From JBFXCK01 sp050182275 (GTDB lineage Bacteria > Pseudomonadota > Alphaproteobacteria > SHNJ01): a DNA stretch of 64,000 bases. The notes below the pieces were generated by a model, which had not been told where the DNA came from, searched no databases, and saw only the letters and a program-made list of their open reading frames with translations. Positions within the stretch are counted from its first letter, which is position 1; every line of letters starts with the position of its first letter. Made by a program: the position numbers and the translations under genes. Shown here piece by piece: positions 49,521-58,203 of this stretch. Where the stretch lies: assembly GCA_050182275.1 (NCBI GenBank), contig JBFXCK010000006.1, positions 27,279 through 91,278 of the forward strand, given 5' to 3'.

Positions 49521-50762
49521 ATGGTTAGAATTTTAATACTTATTGCGCTGATCGTTTTCAGCATCGCGGCTCCTGCCCAGGCAGCGGAAAAAGCCAAGCC
49601 CACTACGTCTGAGACGCATGAACAAAACGAAGCCCGTTTTGGGTTGCTGCTGGAAAAACTGAAACAGCATCCGGAAATCCAGGCCTATGTCAGCCGCGCG
49701 GAATCTTCCCGCTACAATGCAACGGGTGAGTTGGGCTTGCCTGATCCGATGCTCTTTATTCAGGAAGAGGATTATCCCATCGGCACCACCATGTCGCGCG
49801 ATCAGGAGCAGAAGATGATCGGCTTCAAGCAGGTCATTCCAGCTTTCGGAACGCGCGGCGCAAAATCCGAACGTCTGGGCATTGAATCCGGTAAAAACAA
49901 GTTGCTGGGCGATTACGCCTATGCAGTCATGAAATCCCAACTCATCACCGCGCTTGCCAATTTGGCGCGCATTGAGGAGCAGGAAAAATTACTGACGCAG
50001 CAGACTTCTTTATTTGGTTCTGAGCGCACGAGCCTGAAGGGGCGGATTGCTGCCAATCAGGCGTCGCAAAGCCAGCTTGTCCTGAGTGAGGCCGATAGCA
50101 CGGATGTTGGCTTGATGCGTGCCGATCTTGATGAGGAAAAGCATGAGATCATGGCGATGCTTGCCAATATGGTCGGCGAGACGCCGGATGTGCCGTTGCC
50201 TGCAATCAACAAAGTCGCCTGGGATCAGGATGTCGAGAAAACCTACCCCGTTCAGGTCGCCACGCAGGATGTCGAGATAGCACGCAAAGACGTTGACCTG
50301 CGCGAATCCGAGTTCAATCCCAATTTCGAGGTGCAGGCAAGCTATGGCCGCATGAATGGGGGCGATAATGCCGGAACGATCATGGTGGGCATGAGCATCC
50401 CGCTCTGGGCCGCGCAGAACCAGCAACCCAAATTATCGGGCGCGAAATCGGGCGTGCGCGCGGCGGAATCCGATCAGGAAAATATCAAGCGCCAGACGCT
50501 GCAGAAACTAACCCATCTTGAGGCCCAGATCGATGCCAGCGATCGCAGGATCGAGTTGCTCAAGCATAAAGAATCCCTCCTGAACGCATCACGCGGTGCG
50601 CAAACCAGGGAATATGAGGCAGGAAAAAGCGATTTTTCCATGCCTCTGAAAACACGGCGCGACATGGTGTCCGTCCGTTACCAGCTGGCGGCGGAACGGG
50701 CGAAACACACCGCGCTGATCGCTGATTTCAACCACTATTTCATCGAAGGAGAAGAAAGATGA
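49521..50762 (+). CDS. cusC: Outer-membrane efflux protein CusC (TolC family)
   Basis: A 413-residue TolC-family protein. A signal peptide ends about residue 21 (AQAAE). Family segments are LLEKLKQHPEIQAYVSRAES, GLPDPMLFIQEEDYP, and FEVQASYGRMNGGDNAG, with C-terminal helices (LLNASRGAQTREYEAGKSDF). It forms the outer-membrane channel of the copper/silver pump. It is shorter than E. coli CusC (457) and lacks its lipobox. The ribosome binding site is AGAGG. Its stop overlaps the next gene as ATGA (50759-50762), so the operon is tightly coupled. Confidence 0.9.
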   Translation: MVRILILIALIVFSIAAPAQAAEKAKPTTSETHEQNEARFGLLLEKLKQHPEIQAYVSRAESSRYNATGELGLPDPMLFIQEEDYPIGTTMSRDQEQKMIGFKQVIPAFGTRGAKSERLGIESGKNKLLGDYAYAVMKSQLITALANLARIEEQEKLLTQQTSLFGSERTSLKGRIAANQASQSQLVLSEADSTDVGLMRADLDEEKHEIMAMLANMVGETPDVPLPAINKVAWDQDVEKTYPVQVATQDVEIARKDVDLRESEFNPNFEVQASYGRMNGGDNAGTIMVGMSIPLWAAQNQQPKLSGAKSGVRAAESDQENIKRQTLQKLTHLEAQIDASDRRIELLKHKESLLNASRGAQTREYEAGKSDFSMPLKTRRDMVSVRYQLAAERAKHTALIADFNHYFIEGEER

Positions 50763-51079
50763 AAAAACTACTGAGCATCCTTGCCGTTTCAATGCTGCTG
50801 ATGACAGGCGCGGCTTATGCCGCTGACCAATCCGATCCCGCGAACGCACCGTCTCCCCTGACCATCGAACAGGCCACGCAGATGATGCATGAGGGAAAAC
50901 CAGTTTATTCCTGCTCCATGAAAACGACCTGGTTTTCCGATAAGCCTGGGCAATGTCCGTGCTGCACGATGGCCTTGGAAAAGGTGAAAGACATCAAAGA
51001 CGGCCAGGCGGTGTTGGAGGAAAGTGGATCCAGCATGCAGATGGATATGAAAGACATGAAAATGATGGAGAGTAAATAA
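50759..51079 (+). CDS. Exported heavy-metal-binding domain protein (HMBD)
   Basis: A 106-residue protein. Residues 1-20 are a signal peptide (GAAYAAD). The mature part has one small metal-binding domain of the type found at the N-terminus of many CusB: YSCSMKTTWFSDKPGQCPCC followed by TMALEKV, where the usual CPxCGM is CPCCTM. A Met-rich tail (MQMDMKDMKMMESK) follows. It probably hands Cu(I) or Ag(I) to the CusB adaptor, like CusF in role though not in fold. Start overlaps the cusC stop and the stop overlaps the cusB start (TAATG). Confidence 0.82.
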   Translation: MKKLLSILAVSMLLMTGAAYAADQSDPANAPSPLTIEQATQMMHEGKPVYSCSMKTTWFSDKPGQCPCCTMALEKVKDIKDGQAVLEESGSSMQMDMKDMKMMESK

Positions 51080-52485
51080 TGAAAAAATCGTTGCCGCTTC
51101 TGATCGGATCAATCCTCTGTGCCAACGCCGTGTTGAACGGCCTTGGTGCGGTCACGACATTTAGTCCTCATGCCAGCAGTTTCCAAAAGATATTTGGAAT
51201 AAGCGTTGCGCATGCCGAAGAAGCGGCAGCGGTTAAATACACCTGTCCCATGCACCCGCAGATCATATCCGATACACCAGGAAAGTGTCCGATCTGCGGC
51301 ATGGATCTGGTGCAAATTTCCGCTTCGGGTGGATCCCATGCGCACGAGGAAAAAATAGATGAGAGCGCCATGGTCACCGATCAAAAAGACCGTAAAATTC
51401 TTTACTGGTACGATCCGATGGTGCCGGAAAAGCGATTTGATAAACCAGGCAAGTCGCCCTTCATGGATATGGAGCTGGTGCCCAAATACGCCGATGAGGT
51501 GCAAAGTGATGCCTCCGGCAAGCCTGTCATCTCGATCAACGCCGATACGGTGCAAAAAATGGGCGTCCGCATGGAAAAAGTGACCAAAGGCAGCTTCGCC
51601 CAGACGATCCGCGCCACCGCCATTGTCACGGAAAACGAACGCAGCCGCTGGGATCTGTTCAGCCAGGTTGAAGGACGTGTAGAAGATCTGCGCTATAGCG
51701 CGGCTGGTGACCGCGTCAAAAAAGGCGATCTGTTTTATACGCTTTATAGTCCGGAGCTTTTATCTTTGCAAAACGACTTTATTGCCGCACGCAAGGCAGG
51801 ACTTCAGGATCTGGCGCAAGCTGCCAAGAAAAGAATGAAGCTGTTGGGGGTTGATGAGAAGGTCATCGCTGATCTTTCAAAAACCGGCAAGGCTTTTGAG
51901 AAAGTGCCGTTCTATATTCCGGCTGATGGAATTCTTGCCCGCCTTGAAATTCGCAATGGCCATTATCTAAAAATGAATGACGAGATCGGCCATATTCAAG
52001 ACCTCTCCACCGTATGGCTGGAAGCGGCGGTACCGGAAAAGGATCTCTCGTCGATTAAGGAAGGCGATATTGCCGAGATCGCGATAGGCCCGCAAAAATA
52101 CGAGGGGAAAGTCGATTACATCTATCCCACCATCGATAGTGAGGCGCGGATTGGCAAAGTGCGGGTCGTCGTTGAGAATAAGGACGGCCTGTTGCGGCCT
52201 GCATCCTATGCCAGCATAAACTTTTCTTCCGGTCAGGCGGCGGAACAGGTCACGGTTCCGAGCGAGGCGGTTTTGCGGAATAGCGAAGGCGAGCATGTCA
52301 TCGTCGCTTTGGGGAGCGGTAAATTCCAGGCGCGCAGCATTAAAACAGGCGGCACGAGCGCTGGCCGCACGGAAATCGTCTCCGGCCTACAGGAAGGCGA
52401 CGATGTCGTGGTCAGCGCGCAGTTCCTGATCGACTCAGAATCATCGCTTCAAGAGTCGCTTGGTAAATTGTCGGGAGGTCAATAA
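51079..52485 (+). CDS. cusB: Periplasmic adaptor CusB with N-terminal metal-binding domain
   Basis: A 468-residue RND adaptor. After a signal region it carries a heavy-metal-binding domain (YTCPMHPQIISDTPGKCPIC then GMDLVQI) and the CusB signature ILYWYDPMVPEKRFDKPGKS then PFMDMELVPKYAD. Helical hairpin, lipoyl and barrel domains follow (GRVEDLRYSAAGDRVKKGDL, IPADGILARLEIRNGHYLKM). Met-containing segments bind Cu(I)/Ag(I) and pass them to CusA. Both ends overlap the neighbouring genes by one base as TAATG, which indicates coupled translation. Confidence 0.94.
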   Translation: MKKSLPLLIGSILCANAVLNGLGAVTTFSPHASSFQKIFGISVAHAEEAAAVKYTCPMHPQIISDTPGKCPICGMDLVQISASGGSHAHEEKIDESAMVTDQKDRKILYWYDPMVPEKRFDKPGKSPFMDMELVPKYADEVQSDASGKPVISINADTVQKMGVRMEKVTKGSFAQTIRATAIVTENERSRWDLFSQVEGRVEDLRYSAAGDRVKKGDLFYTLYSPELLSLQNDFIAARKAGLQDLAQAAKKRMKLLGVDEKVIADLSKTGKAFEKVPFYIPADGILARLEIRNGHYLKMNDEIGHIQDLSTVWLEAAVPEKDLSSIKEGDIAEIAIGPQKYEGKVDYIYPTIDSEARIGKVRVVVENKDGLLRPASYASINFSSGQAAEQVTVPSEAVLRNSEGEHVIVALGSGKFQARSIKTGGTSAGRTEIVSGLQEGDDVVVSAQFLIDSESSLQESLGKLSGGQ

Positions 52486-55400
52486 TGGCTGATATTTCAC
52501 ACGATCCGACAAAGTCCTTCGTCGCGCGCGTGATCGACTGGTCGGTCAACAACCCGCTGATGATCTCCATTTTGGCGTGCCTCATCCTTGTCGGTGGCAT
52601 CTTCGCCGTGCAGCGCATGCCGCTCGATGCCATTCCCGATCTTTCCGATACGCAAGTGATTGTGCGGACGGATTTTGAAGGACAAGCGCCGCAGATCATC
52701 GAAAATCTGGTCACTTATCCGCTTTCAAGCGCCATGCTGGGGCTGCCGCAAACCAAAATCGTGCGCGGATTTTCGATGTTCGGTGCGTCTTTTGTCTATG
52801 TGATTTTCAAGGACGGCACGGATCAGTATTGGGCGCGTTCCCGCGTCTTGGAGGCGCTTTCCAAGGTTCAATCCACCTTGCCGTCTGCCGCCAAGGTGCA
52901 GATTGGCCCCGACGCCACGGGCGTGGGCTGGGTCTATCAATACGCGCTCGTCGATAAAAGCGGCAAGCATGATTTGTCACAGTTGCGTAGCTTACAGGAC
53001 TGGTTCCTGAAATTCGAACTGGCGACTGTTCCTGGCGTTTCCGAAGTCGCTAGTGTCGGCGGGTTCGTGAAGGAATATCAGGTATTGGTCGATCCAGTGA
53101 AGTTACGCGCCTTTGGTATTTCGCTGATGCGTATCCAAGAGGCACTTAAGGCATCCAGTCAAGAAGCGGGCGGACGTGTCATCGAGCAAGCCGAAACCGA
53201 ATTTGTGATCCGCTCCAAGGGCTATGTTACAGGGATTGCCGACCTTGAAAAACTGGCGCTGAAGGCAAAAGACGGTACGCCCGTACGTCTTGTAGACGTA
53301 GCGCGCATTGTCGAGGGGCCGGAATTACGACGCGGCGTTACGGAGCTGAATGGCGAAGGCGAAGTTGTCTCCGGCATTATCATCATGCGCCCAGGCGGTA
53401 ATGCCTTGGATGTGATCAAAGCCATCAAACAAAAGATGGAAATGCTGAAACCAGGATTACCGGAAGGCGTCGAGATTGTATCTGTTTATGACCGCGCGCC
53501 ATTGATTGAAGGATCGGTTGAATATCTAAGCCACAAGCTGATCGAGGAAGCGATTGTCGTATCTCTCGTCTGTTTAATTTTTTTACTGCATGTTCGTTCG
53601 TCCTTTGTGGCGATCATCACCTTGCCGCTGGGTGTATTGGCGGCATTCATCGTGATGTCGGCGCAAGGGATCACCGCCAATATCATGTCGCTGGGCGGGA
53701 TCGCCATTGCCATCGGCGCTATGGTCGATGCCTCCATCGTCATGGTCGAAAACGCGCACCGCAAGCTCTCGGAACTCCCGAAGGACGTAAGCGCTGAAGA
53801 CAAACGTGCGGCCTTGTTGCTGGCGGCAAAAGAAGTCGGCCCAGGACTGTTCTTTTCACTGCTCATTATCACTGTATCGTTCCTACCCGTCTTTGCGTTG
53901 ACGGGACAATCCGAACGGCTATTCAGCCCTCTGGCCTTCACCAAGACCTATTCGATGGCAGCGGCAGCGATTCTCTCGGTGACGGTGGTGCCGCTTTTAA
54001 TGCTCTGGCTCATTCGCGGGAAAATCCTGCCTGAAGAGCGTAACCCCATCAACCGTTTCTTCATTGCGATCTATAAGCCAGTTCTGGCTTTGGCTTTGCG
54101 GGCCAAATGGCTGACACTCGCGCTGGCAGGGTTAGTGCTGCTCAGTATGGCCTGGCCGATTATGCGCACGGGCAACGAGTTCATGCCCGCGCTCTATGAA
54201 GGGGATTTGCTTTATATGCCGACGACACTGCCTGGCGTGTCTGTGACCAAGGCCAAGGAGCTGGTGGCCACGACCAACCGCCTGATCAAGACCGTGCCGG
54301 AGGTGGAAACCGTCTTCGGTAAGGCGGGGCAAGCTGAAACAGCGACCGATCCGGCTCCGATTTCCATGATCGAAACCTGGGTGCATTTAAAGCCGCGTGA
54401 ACAATGGCGCAAAGGCTTGACCACCGAAACGCTGATCAAAGAGATGGATGCTCTCACGAAAATGCCAGGCTTGGTGAATAGCTGGGGCTACCCGATCAAA
54501 ATCCGCATGGACATGGTGACGACGGGTATTCGCACGCCCGTGGGCATTAAAGTCTCCGGCGCGGATTTGAACACCATCGGGCAGATCGCGGTGGACGTCG
54601 AGCAAGCGGTCAAAACCGTGCCAGGTACACGTTCGGCTTTCGCCGACCGTGTTGTCGGGGCCAAATATCTTGAAATTGAACCGGATCGTGACGCTTTGGC
54701 GCGCTACAACATCGATCTGGGGACGGTGCAGGATGTGATTGCCACGGCTCTGGGCGGCATGAAGCTCTCTGAATCCGTACAAGGACGAGAACGCTACGGT
54801 ATCATGCTGCGCTATGATCGGCCTTTCCGCGAAAACGCGGAAGATCTTCAAAATATCCTTGTCGATACACCGGATGGTGCGCAAGTGCCATTGGGAACGC
54901 TGGCGACGATTAAATTCGCGCCAGGGCCACAAATGATCGTCTCGGAAAACGCGCGTCTGAATGGTTGGGTGTTTGTCGATATCGTTGGACGAGATATCGG
55001 CGGCTATGTTCGGGACGCGCAGCGCGTTGTCGCCGAAAAGGTCAAGTTGCCCGCCGGATATTCTATCGGCTGGTCGGGACAATTCGAGCAGATGCTGGAA
55101 GCGCAGGCCCGTCTTGATATCGCCATTCCAGCGACGGTTGGTATCATATTCCTGCTGCTGATCATGCATTTTGGCAGGCTGGATCGTACCCTGATGGTGA
55201 TGCTGTCCTTGCCGTTCGGGCTGGTGGGTGGTGTCTGGGTGCTTTATTTTGCGGGCTACAACTTCTCAGTCGCCGTTGCGGTCGGCTTTATCGCACTCGC
55301 GGGCATTGCCGTAGAGACGGCGGTTGTTATGCTGATCTATATCGACCAGCAGGTGCGCCACCATCCGCCGCAAAATCGAGCGGATCTGTTCGAGGCTGTC

Positions 55401-55631
55401 ATGCATGGTGCGGCCTTGCGTGTACGCCCCAAGCTGATGACCGTCTCGGTGATCATCGCTGGGTTGCTGCCGATCTTCTTTACGGAAGGGTTGGGATCGG
55501 ACGTGATGCGCCGGATCGCCTTGCCAATGGTTGGAGGCATGGTGACGACCACGCTGTTGACGCTGATCGTTATTCCGGTGATTTACTTTATTTACCAGTC
55601 AAGATGGCTCAAAGAGGAGAACTACGAATAA
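52485..55631 (+). CDS. cusA: Copper/silver RND efflux transporter CusA
   Basis: A 1048-residue HME-RND pump of the monovalent-metal group. TM4 has AIAIGAMVDASIVMVENA, the HME4 form (Cu, Ag), distinct from the DFG form in the czcA gene of the same element. LDAIPDLSDTQVIVRTDFEG and YPLSSAMLGLPQTKIVRGFS near the N-terminus and WPIMRTGNEFMPALYEGDLL in the middle are characteristic. Met residues in the periplasmic cleft are available for metal. It exports Cu(I)/Ag(I) to CusC with CusB. It is the last gene of the operon, with a terminator at 55695-55729. Confidence 0.95.
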   Translation: MADISHDPTKSFVARVIDWSVNNPLMISILACLILVGGIFAVQRMPLDAIPDLSDTQVIVRTDFEGQAPQIIENLVTYPLSSAMLGLPQTKIVRGFSMFGASFVYVIFKDGTDQYWARSRVLEALSKVQSTLPSAAKVQIGPDATGVGWVYQYALVDKSGKHDLSQLRSLQDWFLKFELATVPGVSEVASVGGFVKEYQVLVDPVKLRAFGISLMRIQEALKASSQEAGGRVIEQAETEFVIRSKGYVTGIADLEKLALKAKDGTPVRLVDVARIVEGPELRRGVTELNGEGEVVSGIIIMRPGGNALDVIKAIKQKMEMLKPGLPEGVEIVSVYDRAPLIEGSVEYLSHKLIEEAIVVSLVCLIFLLHVRSSFVAIITLPLGVLAAFIVMSAQGITANIMSLGGIAIAIGAMVDASIVMVENAHRKLSELPKDVSAEDKRAALLLAAKEVGPGLFFSLLIITVSFLPVFALTGQSERLFSPLAFTKTYSMAAAAILSVTVVPLLMLWLIRGKILPEERNPINRFFIAIYKPVLALALRAKWLTLALAGLVLLSMAWPIMRTGNEFMPALYEGDLLYMPTTLPGVSVTKAKELVATTNRLIKTVPEVETVFGKAGQAETATDPAPISMIETWVHLKPREQWRKGLTTETLIKEMDALTKMPGLVNSWGYPIKIRMDMVTTGIRTPVGIKVSGADLNTIGQIAVDVEQAVKTVPGTRSAFADRVVGAKYLEIEPDRDALARYNIDLGTVQDVIATALGGMKLSESVQGRERYGIMLRYDRPFRENAEDLQNILVDTPDGAQVPLGTLATIKFAPGPQMIVSENARLNGWVFVDIVGRDIGGYVRDAQRVVAEKVKLPAGYSIGWSGQFEQMLEAQARLDIAIPATVGIIFLLLIMHFGRLDRTLMVMLSLPFGLVGGVWVLYFAGYNFSVAVAVGFIALAGIAVETAVVMLIYIDQQVRHHPPQNRADLFEAVMHGAALRVRPKLMTVSVIIAGLLPIFFTEGLGSDVMRRIALPMVGGMVTTTLLTLIVIPVIYFIYQSRWLKEENYE

Positions 55632-55694
55632 AAATGTCCGAACATAATTTTTACGGACAGCGCGAACAATTCCTGGCATCTTAATACCTATCCT

Positions 55695-55729
55695 GGCGCG
55701 ACGTGCGGTTACAATCGTCGCGCCTTTTT
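55695..55729 (+). terminator. Rho-independent terminator of cus operon
   Basis: A perfect 9-bp stem (GGCGCGACG at 55695-55703 with CGTCGCGCC at 55716-55724, 12-base loop) followed by TTTTTATT, 63 bases after the cusA stop. Confidence 0.93.
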
Positions 55730-55830
55730 ATTCCCTCCCTAACCCTTTGAAATCTTGGGTCCCTCCTGCGCGAAAACCAATGCGGGGGGGCAAGGCCCGG
55801 CAGTTTTCTAGCGTCAGGCCCGCAAAACGG

Positions 55831-55867
55831 GTTACAGCGCGGTTACAGGTTACAGGGCGAGTTACAA
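55831..55867 (+). repeat. Four GTTACA repeats upstream of C5 methyltransferase gene
   Basis: GTTACAG at 55831, 55842 and 55849 and GTTACAA at 55861 lie within 37 bases, about 78 bases before ATG 55945. The array may be an operator for the methyltransferase gene or a chance low-complexity run. Confidence 0.4.
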
Positions 55868-55888
55868 CAAAGCGGAGTTTTAGTTTGG

Positions 55889-57223
55889 ATGGTTTGGCTT
55901 TTCCTGCCGCCGGATGCGATCGAGCATGCGCGGAAGGCGGAGCCATGTTCGGAATTTCCCTCTGCGCCGGAGCTGGCGGCCTCGATCTCGGACTCCACAT
56001 CGCCGTCCCAGAATATCGAACTGTGGCTTACGTCGAACGGGAATCCTACGCAGCGGCCACTCTCGTGGCGCGGATGGAAGATGCGGCCTTGGATCGCGCT
56101 CCTGTCTGGGACGATGTTGCCACTTTCGATGGCAGACCGTGGCGCGGCCTGGTGGATATCATTCACGGCGGCTACCCGTGCCAACCATTTTCCGTCGCCG
56201 GACGCCAGCTCGGCAACAAAGACCCGCGCCATCTCTGGCCGCACATCGCCCGCATCGTTTCAGAAATCCAGCCTCCCCTGTGTTTCTTCGAAAACGTCAG
56301 CGGACATTTACGATTGGGCTTCGAGCAAGTCCACGATGACCTTCGACAAATGGGTTATTGCGTTAAGGCGGGGCTGTTTACTGCGGAGGAAATCGGCGCG
56401 CCCCACCGGCGCGAACGGCTCTTCATCCTGGCTTACACCGAGAGCGCAGGAAACCAGCGAAAAGCAGGAGACTTTTGTCCGACGCAACGGCGACCGGACG
56501 GATCAGTGCTTCGGCTCCCTGACGGCGCAGACGGCGTTATGGCCGACTGTGACGGCCACGGACGGAACCAAGGGCGGCCCCAACAGCCGCCACGGCAGCG
56601 GCAGCCTTCACCTCCCGGCAGCGGCGGTGCAGCAGCAATGGTACACGCCGAACGTGCCGAACGGCGGCAGGAGCAATCCGAAGGAGATGTCGGCAACAGG
56701 CGCGTTGCCGAACGGCAAGAAACGTCAGGTCGGGCTGGAGAACCAGGCCGTTCAAATATGGCCGACGCCGATGGCCAATCCGAATTCCAATCGCCAAACC
56801 AAGCCAACGCCTTCGCAGTTGAAGGGCGAACACGGCCTGAATCTGGCGATGGTGGCGGTGACGCACACATGGCCGACACCGCGCGCCTGTTCGGGCAAAC
56901 GCTCCAGCGGGGCGAACCGGACGGAGCTGGTGCGCTCGTGGGCAACGCCGACGACGCGGGACTGGAAGGATGGAACGGCGACGGCGGATGTGAAAACGAA
57001 TTGCCTGCTTGGCCGCCAAGCCCCGCGGAGCATGAGCGATGGGATGGAATCCCGGCTGACCTTAAACCCGCTATTCGTCGAATGGTTGATGGGTTGGCCT
57101 ATCGGGTGGACAGATTGCGGCTCTGCGGCAACGGGGTTGTTCCGCTGGTTGCAGCTTATGCGTTCCGAACTCTCGCGGCTGCTGCAAACCTCAACCGATG
57201 AACAACTCGATCTTTTTTCATGA
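55889..57223 (+). CDS. Overlapping frame B: methyltransferase-type C-terminal half
   Basis: This frame, one base later than the C5 methyltransferase frame, is open for 444 codons. From about 56500 it reads as the target-recognition and C-terminal part of phage cytosine methyltransferases: ALWPTVTATDGTKGG, QIWPTPMANPNSNRQ, SWATPTTRDWKDG, LNPLFVEWLMGWPIGWTD, and the end DEQLDLFS. Its stop overlaps the next gene as ATGA (57220-57223), as in functional gene pairs. The N-terminal half (to about 56430) has no such match and is probably only the shadow of the catalytic domain. A +1 frameshift near 56430-56500 would join frame A to this C-terminus. Confidence 0.5.
   Translation: MVWLFLPPDAIEHARKAEPCSEFPSAPELAASISDSTSPSQNIELWLTSNGNPTQRPLSWRGWKMRPWIALLSGTMLPLSMADRGAAWWISFTAATRANHFPSPDASSATKTRAISGRTSPASFQKSSLPCVSSKTSADIYDWASSKSTMTFDKWVIALRRGCLLRRKSARPTGANGSSSWLTPRAQETSEKQETFVRRNGDRTDQCFGSLTAQTALWPTVTATDGTKGGPNSRHGSGSLHLPAAAVQQQWYTPNVPNGGRSNPKEMSATGALPNGKKRQVGLENQAVQIWPTPMANPNSNRQTKPTPSQLKGEHGLNLAMVAVTHTWPTPRACSGKRSSGANRTELVRSWATPTTRDWKDGTATADVKTNCLLGRQAPRSMSDGMESRLTLNPLFVEWLMGWPIGWTDCGSAATGLFRWLQLMRSELSRLLQTSTDEQLDLFS
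55945..57201 (+). CDS. DNA (cytosine-5) methyltransferase, phage type (frame A)
   Basis: A 418-residue C5 methyltransferase. Motif I is SLCAGAGGLDLGL (residues 5-17), the catalytic Cys79 lies in GGYPCQPFSVAG (motif IV), ENV 116-118 is motif VI, RRERLF 155-160 is motif VIII, and the end CGNGVVPLVAAYAFRTL is motif X. Residues 164-380 are Gly/Arg/Gln-rich and unlike a normal target-recognition domain, because the same DNA is open in a second frame (55889-57223). It probably methylates element DNA against host restriction. ATG 55945 has GGAAGG seven bases upstream. No restriction gene is adjacent. Confidence 0.8.
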   Translation: MFGISLCAGAGGLDLGLHIAVPEYRTVAYVERESYAAATLVARMEDAALDRAPVWDDVATFDGRPWRGLVDIIHGGYPCQPFSVAGRQLGNKDPRHLWPHIARIVSEIQPPLCFFENVSGHLRLGFEQVHDDLRQMGYCVKAGLFTAEEIGAPHRRERLFILAYTESAGNQRKAGDFCPTQRRPDGSVLRLPDGADGVMADCDGHGRNQGRPQQPPRQRQPSPPGSGGAAAMVHAERAERRQEQSEGDVGNRRVAERQETSGRAGEPGRSNMADADGQSEFQSPNQANAFAVEGRTRPESGDGGGDAHMADTARLFGQTLQRGEPDGAGALVGNADDAGLEGWNGDGGCENELPAWPPSPAEHERWDGIPADLKPAIRRMVDGLAYRVDRLRLCGNGVVPLVAAYAFRTLAAAANLNR

Positions 57224-58199
57224 GCGTCCGCATATTACAGGGAGATTGCCGCGATCTGCTGAAGACGCTGCCCGATGGCTCCGTGCATTGCTGCGTGACA
57301 TCGCCGCCATATTTCGGTTTGAGAGATTATGGCATCGACGGCCAGATGGGATTGGAAGAAACGCCGGACGATTACGTTCAGCAGCTTGTTTCCCTCTTTG
57401 ATGAAGTTCGCCGTGTGCTGCGTGATGATGGAACTCTGTGGCTCAATCTCGGTGATAGCTACGCCGGGAGTGGCAAAGGCCGCAATGCTGACGGAACGCA
57501 TAGCGTCGGCGGAAAGCAGGATACAAATGTCGGTACCAATATCGGCAAGCTGGCAAAGACAGCGGCTCCATGTTGTAAGCCCAAAGATTTGATTGGCATT
57601 CCCTGGCGCGTTGCATTCGCGCTGCAGAAAGCTGGCTGGTATTTGCGGAGCGACATCATATGGCACAAACCAAATCAGATGCCGGAGTCAGTGACGGATC
57701 GCCCGACCAAGGCGCATGAATACATTTTTTTGTTTAGCAAATCGCCGACCTACTTTTACGACGCCACGGCGATCCGCGAAGAGCAAACAGAATCCTCTCG
57801 CGTTCGCTCCCAATACGCATGGCGCGGGCGCACGGATGACGGCAGCAACGGCGCGCGCGGTGGGTCAACCTTCAAGCGCACGGCGGCCAGCGGCGAAAAG
57901 ATCGGCACATCCCGGCAGACGGCAAGCGCAACAAGCGCAGCGTCTGGACGGTCGGAACGCGCCCATTTAAGGGCGCACATTTTGCGACCTTCCCGACGAC
58001 GCTAATCGAACCGTGCATCCTTGCTGGTTGCCCGGAAGGCGGCACGGTACTGGATCCCTTCGGCGGCGCTGGCACGACTGGACTGGTGGCAGAACGCCTG
58101 CGGCGCAACGCCATATTGATTGAACTGAACCCCCGTTACGCGGCGATGGCCGAAGAACGGATTAGAACGGATGCGCCGATGCTGGCGCGGCAGGATTGA
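57220..58199 (+). pseudogene. DNA adenine/N4-cytosine methyltransferase, frameshifted
   Basis: The first 227 codons read as a beta-type methyltransferase: the catalytic motif TSPPYFGLRDYG near residue 30, FDEVRRVLRDDGTLWLNLGD, and IPWRVAFALQKAGWYLRSDI. In this frame the rest ends at 58005 without the SAM motif. The missing part is in another frame from about 57900 to the TGA at 58197: NKRSVWTVGTRPFKGAHFAT, FPTTLIEPCILAGCPEGG and the SAM motif VLDPFGGAGTTGLVA. Restoring one base near GAAAAG (57895-57900) would rejoin them. Either a real mutation, a sequencing error at a short A run, or programmed shifting. The ATG overlaps the frame B stop. Confidence 0.8.
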
Positions 58200-58203
58200 T
58201 TTC

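Noticed and set aside
54387..55169. Minus-strand open frame of 260 codons
   Set aside because: Antisense to cusA; composition rich in His, Arg and Asp is typical of a shadow of RND coding DNA.
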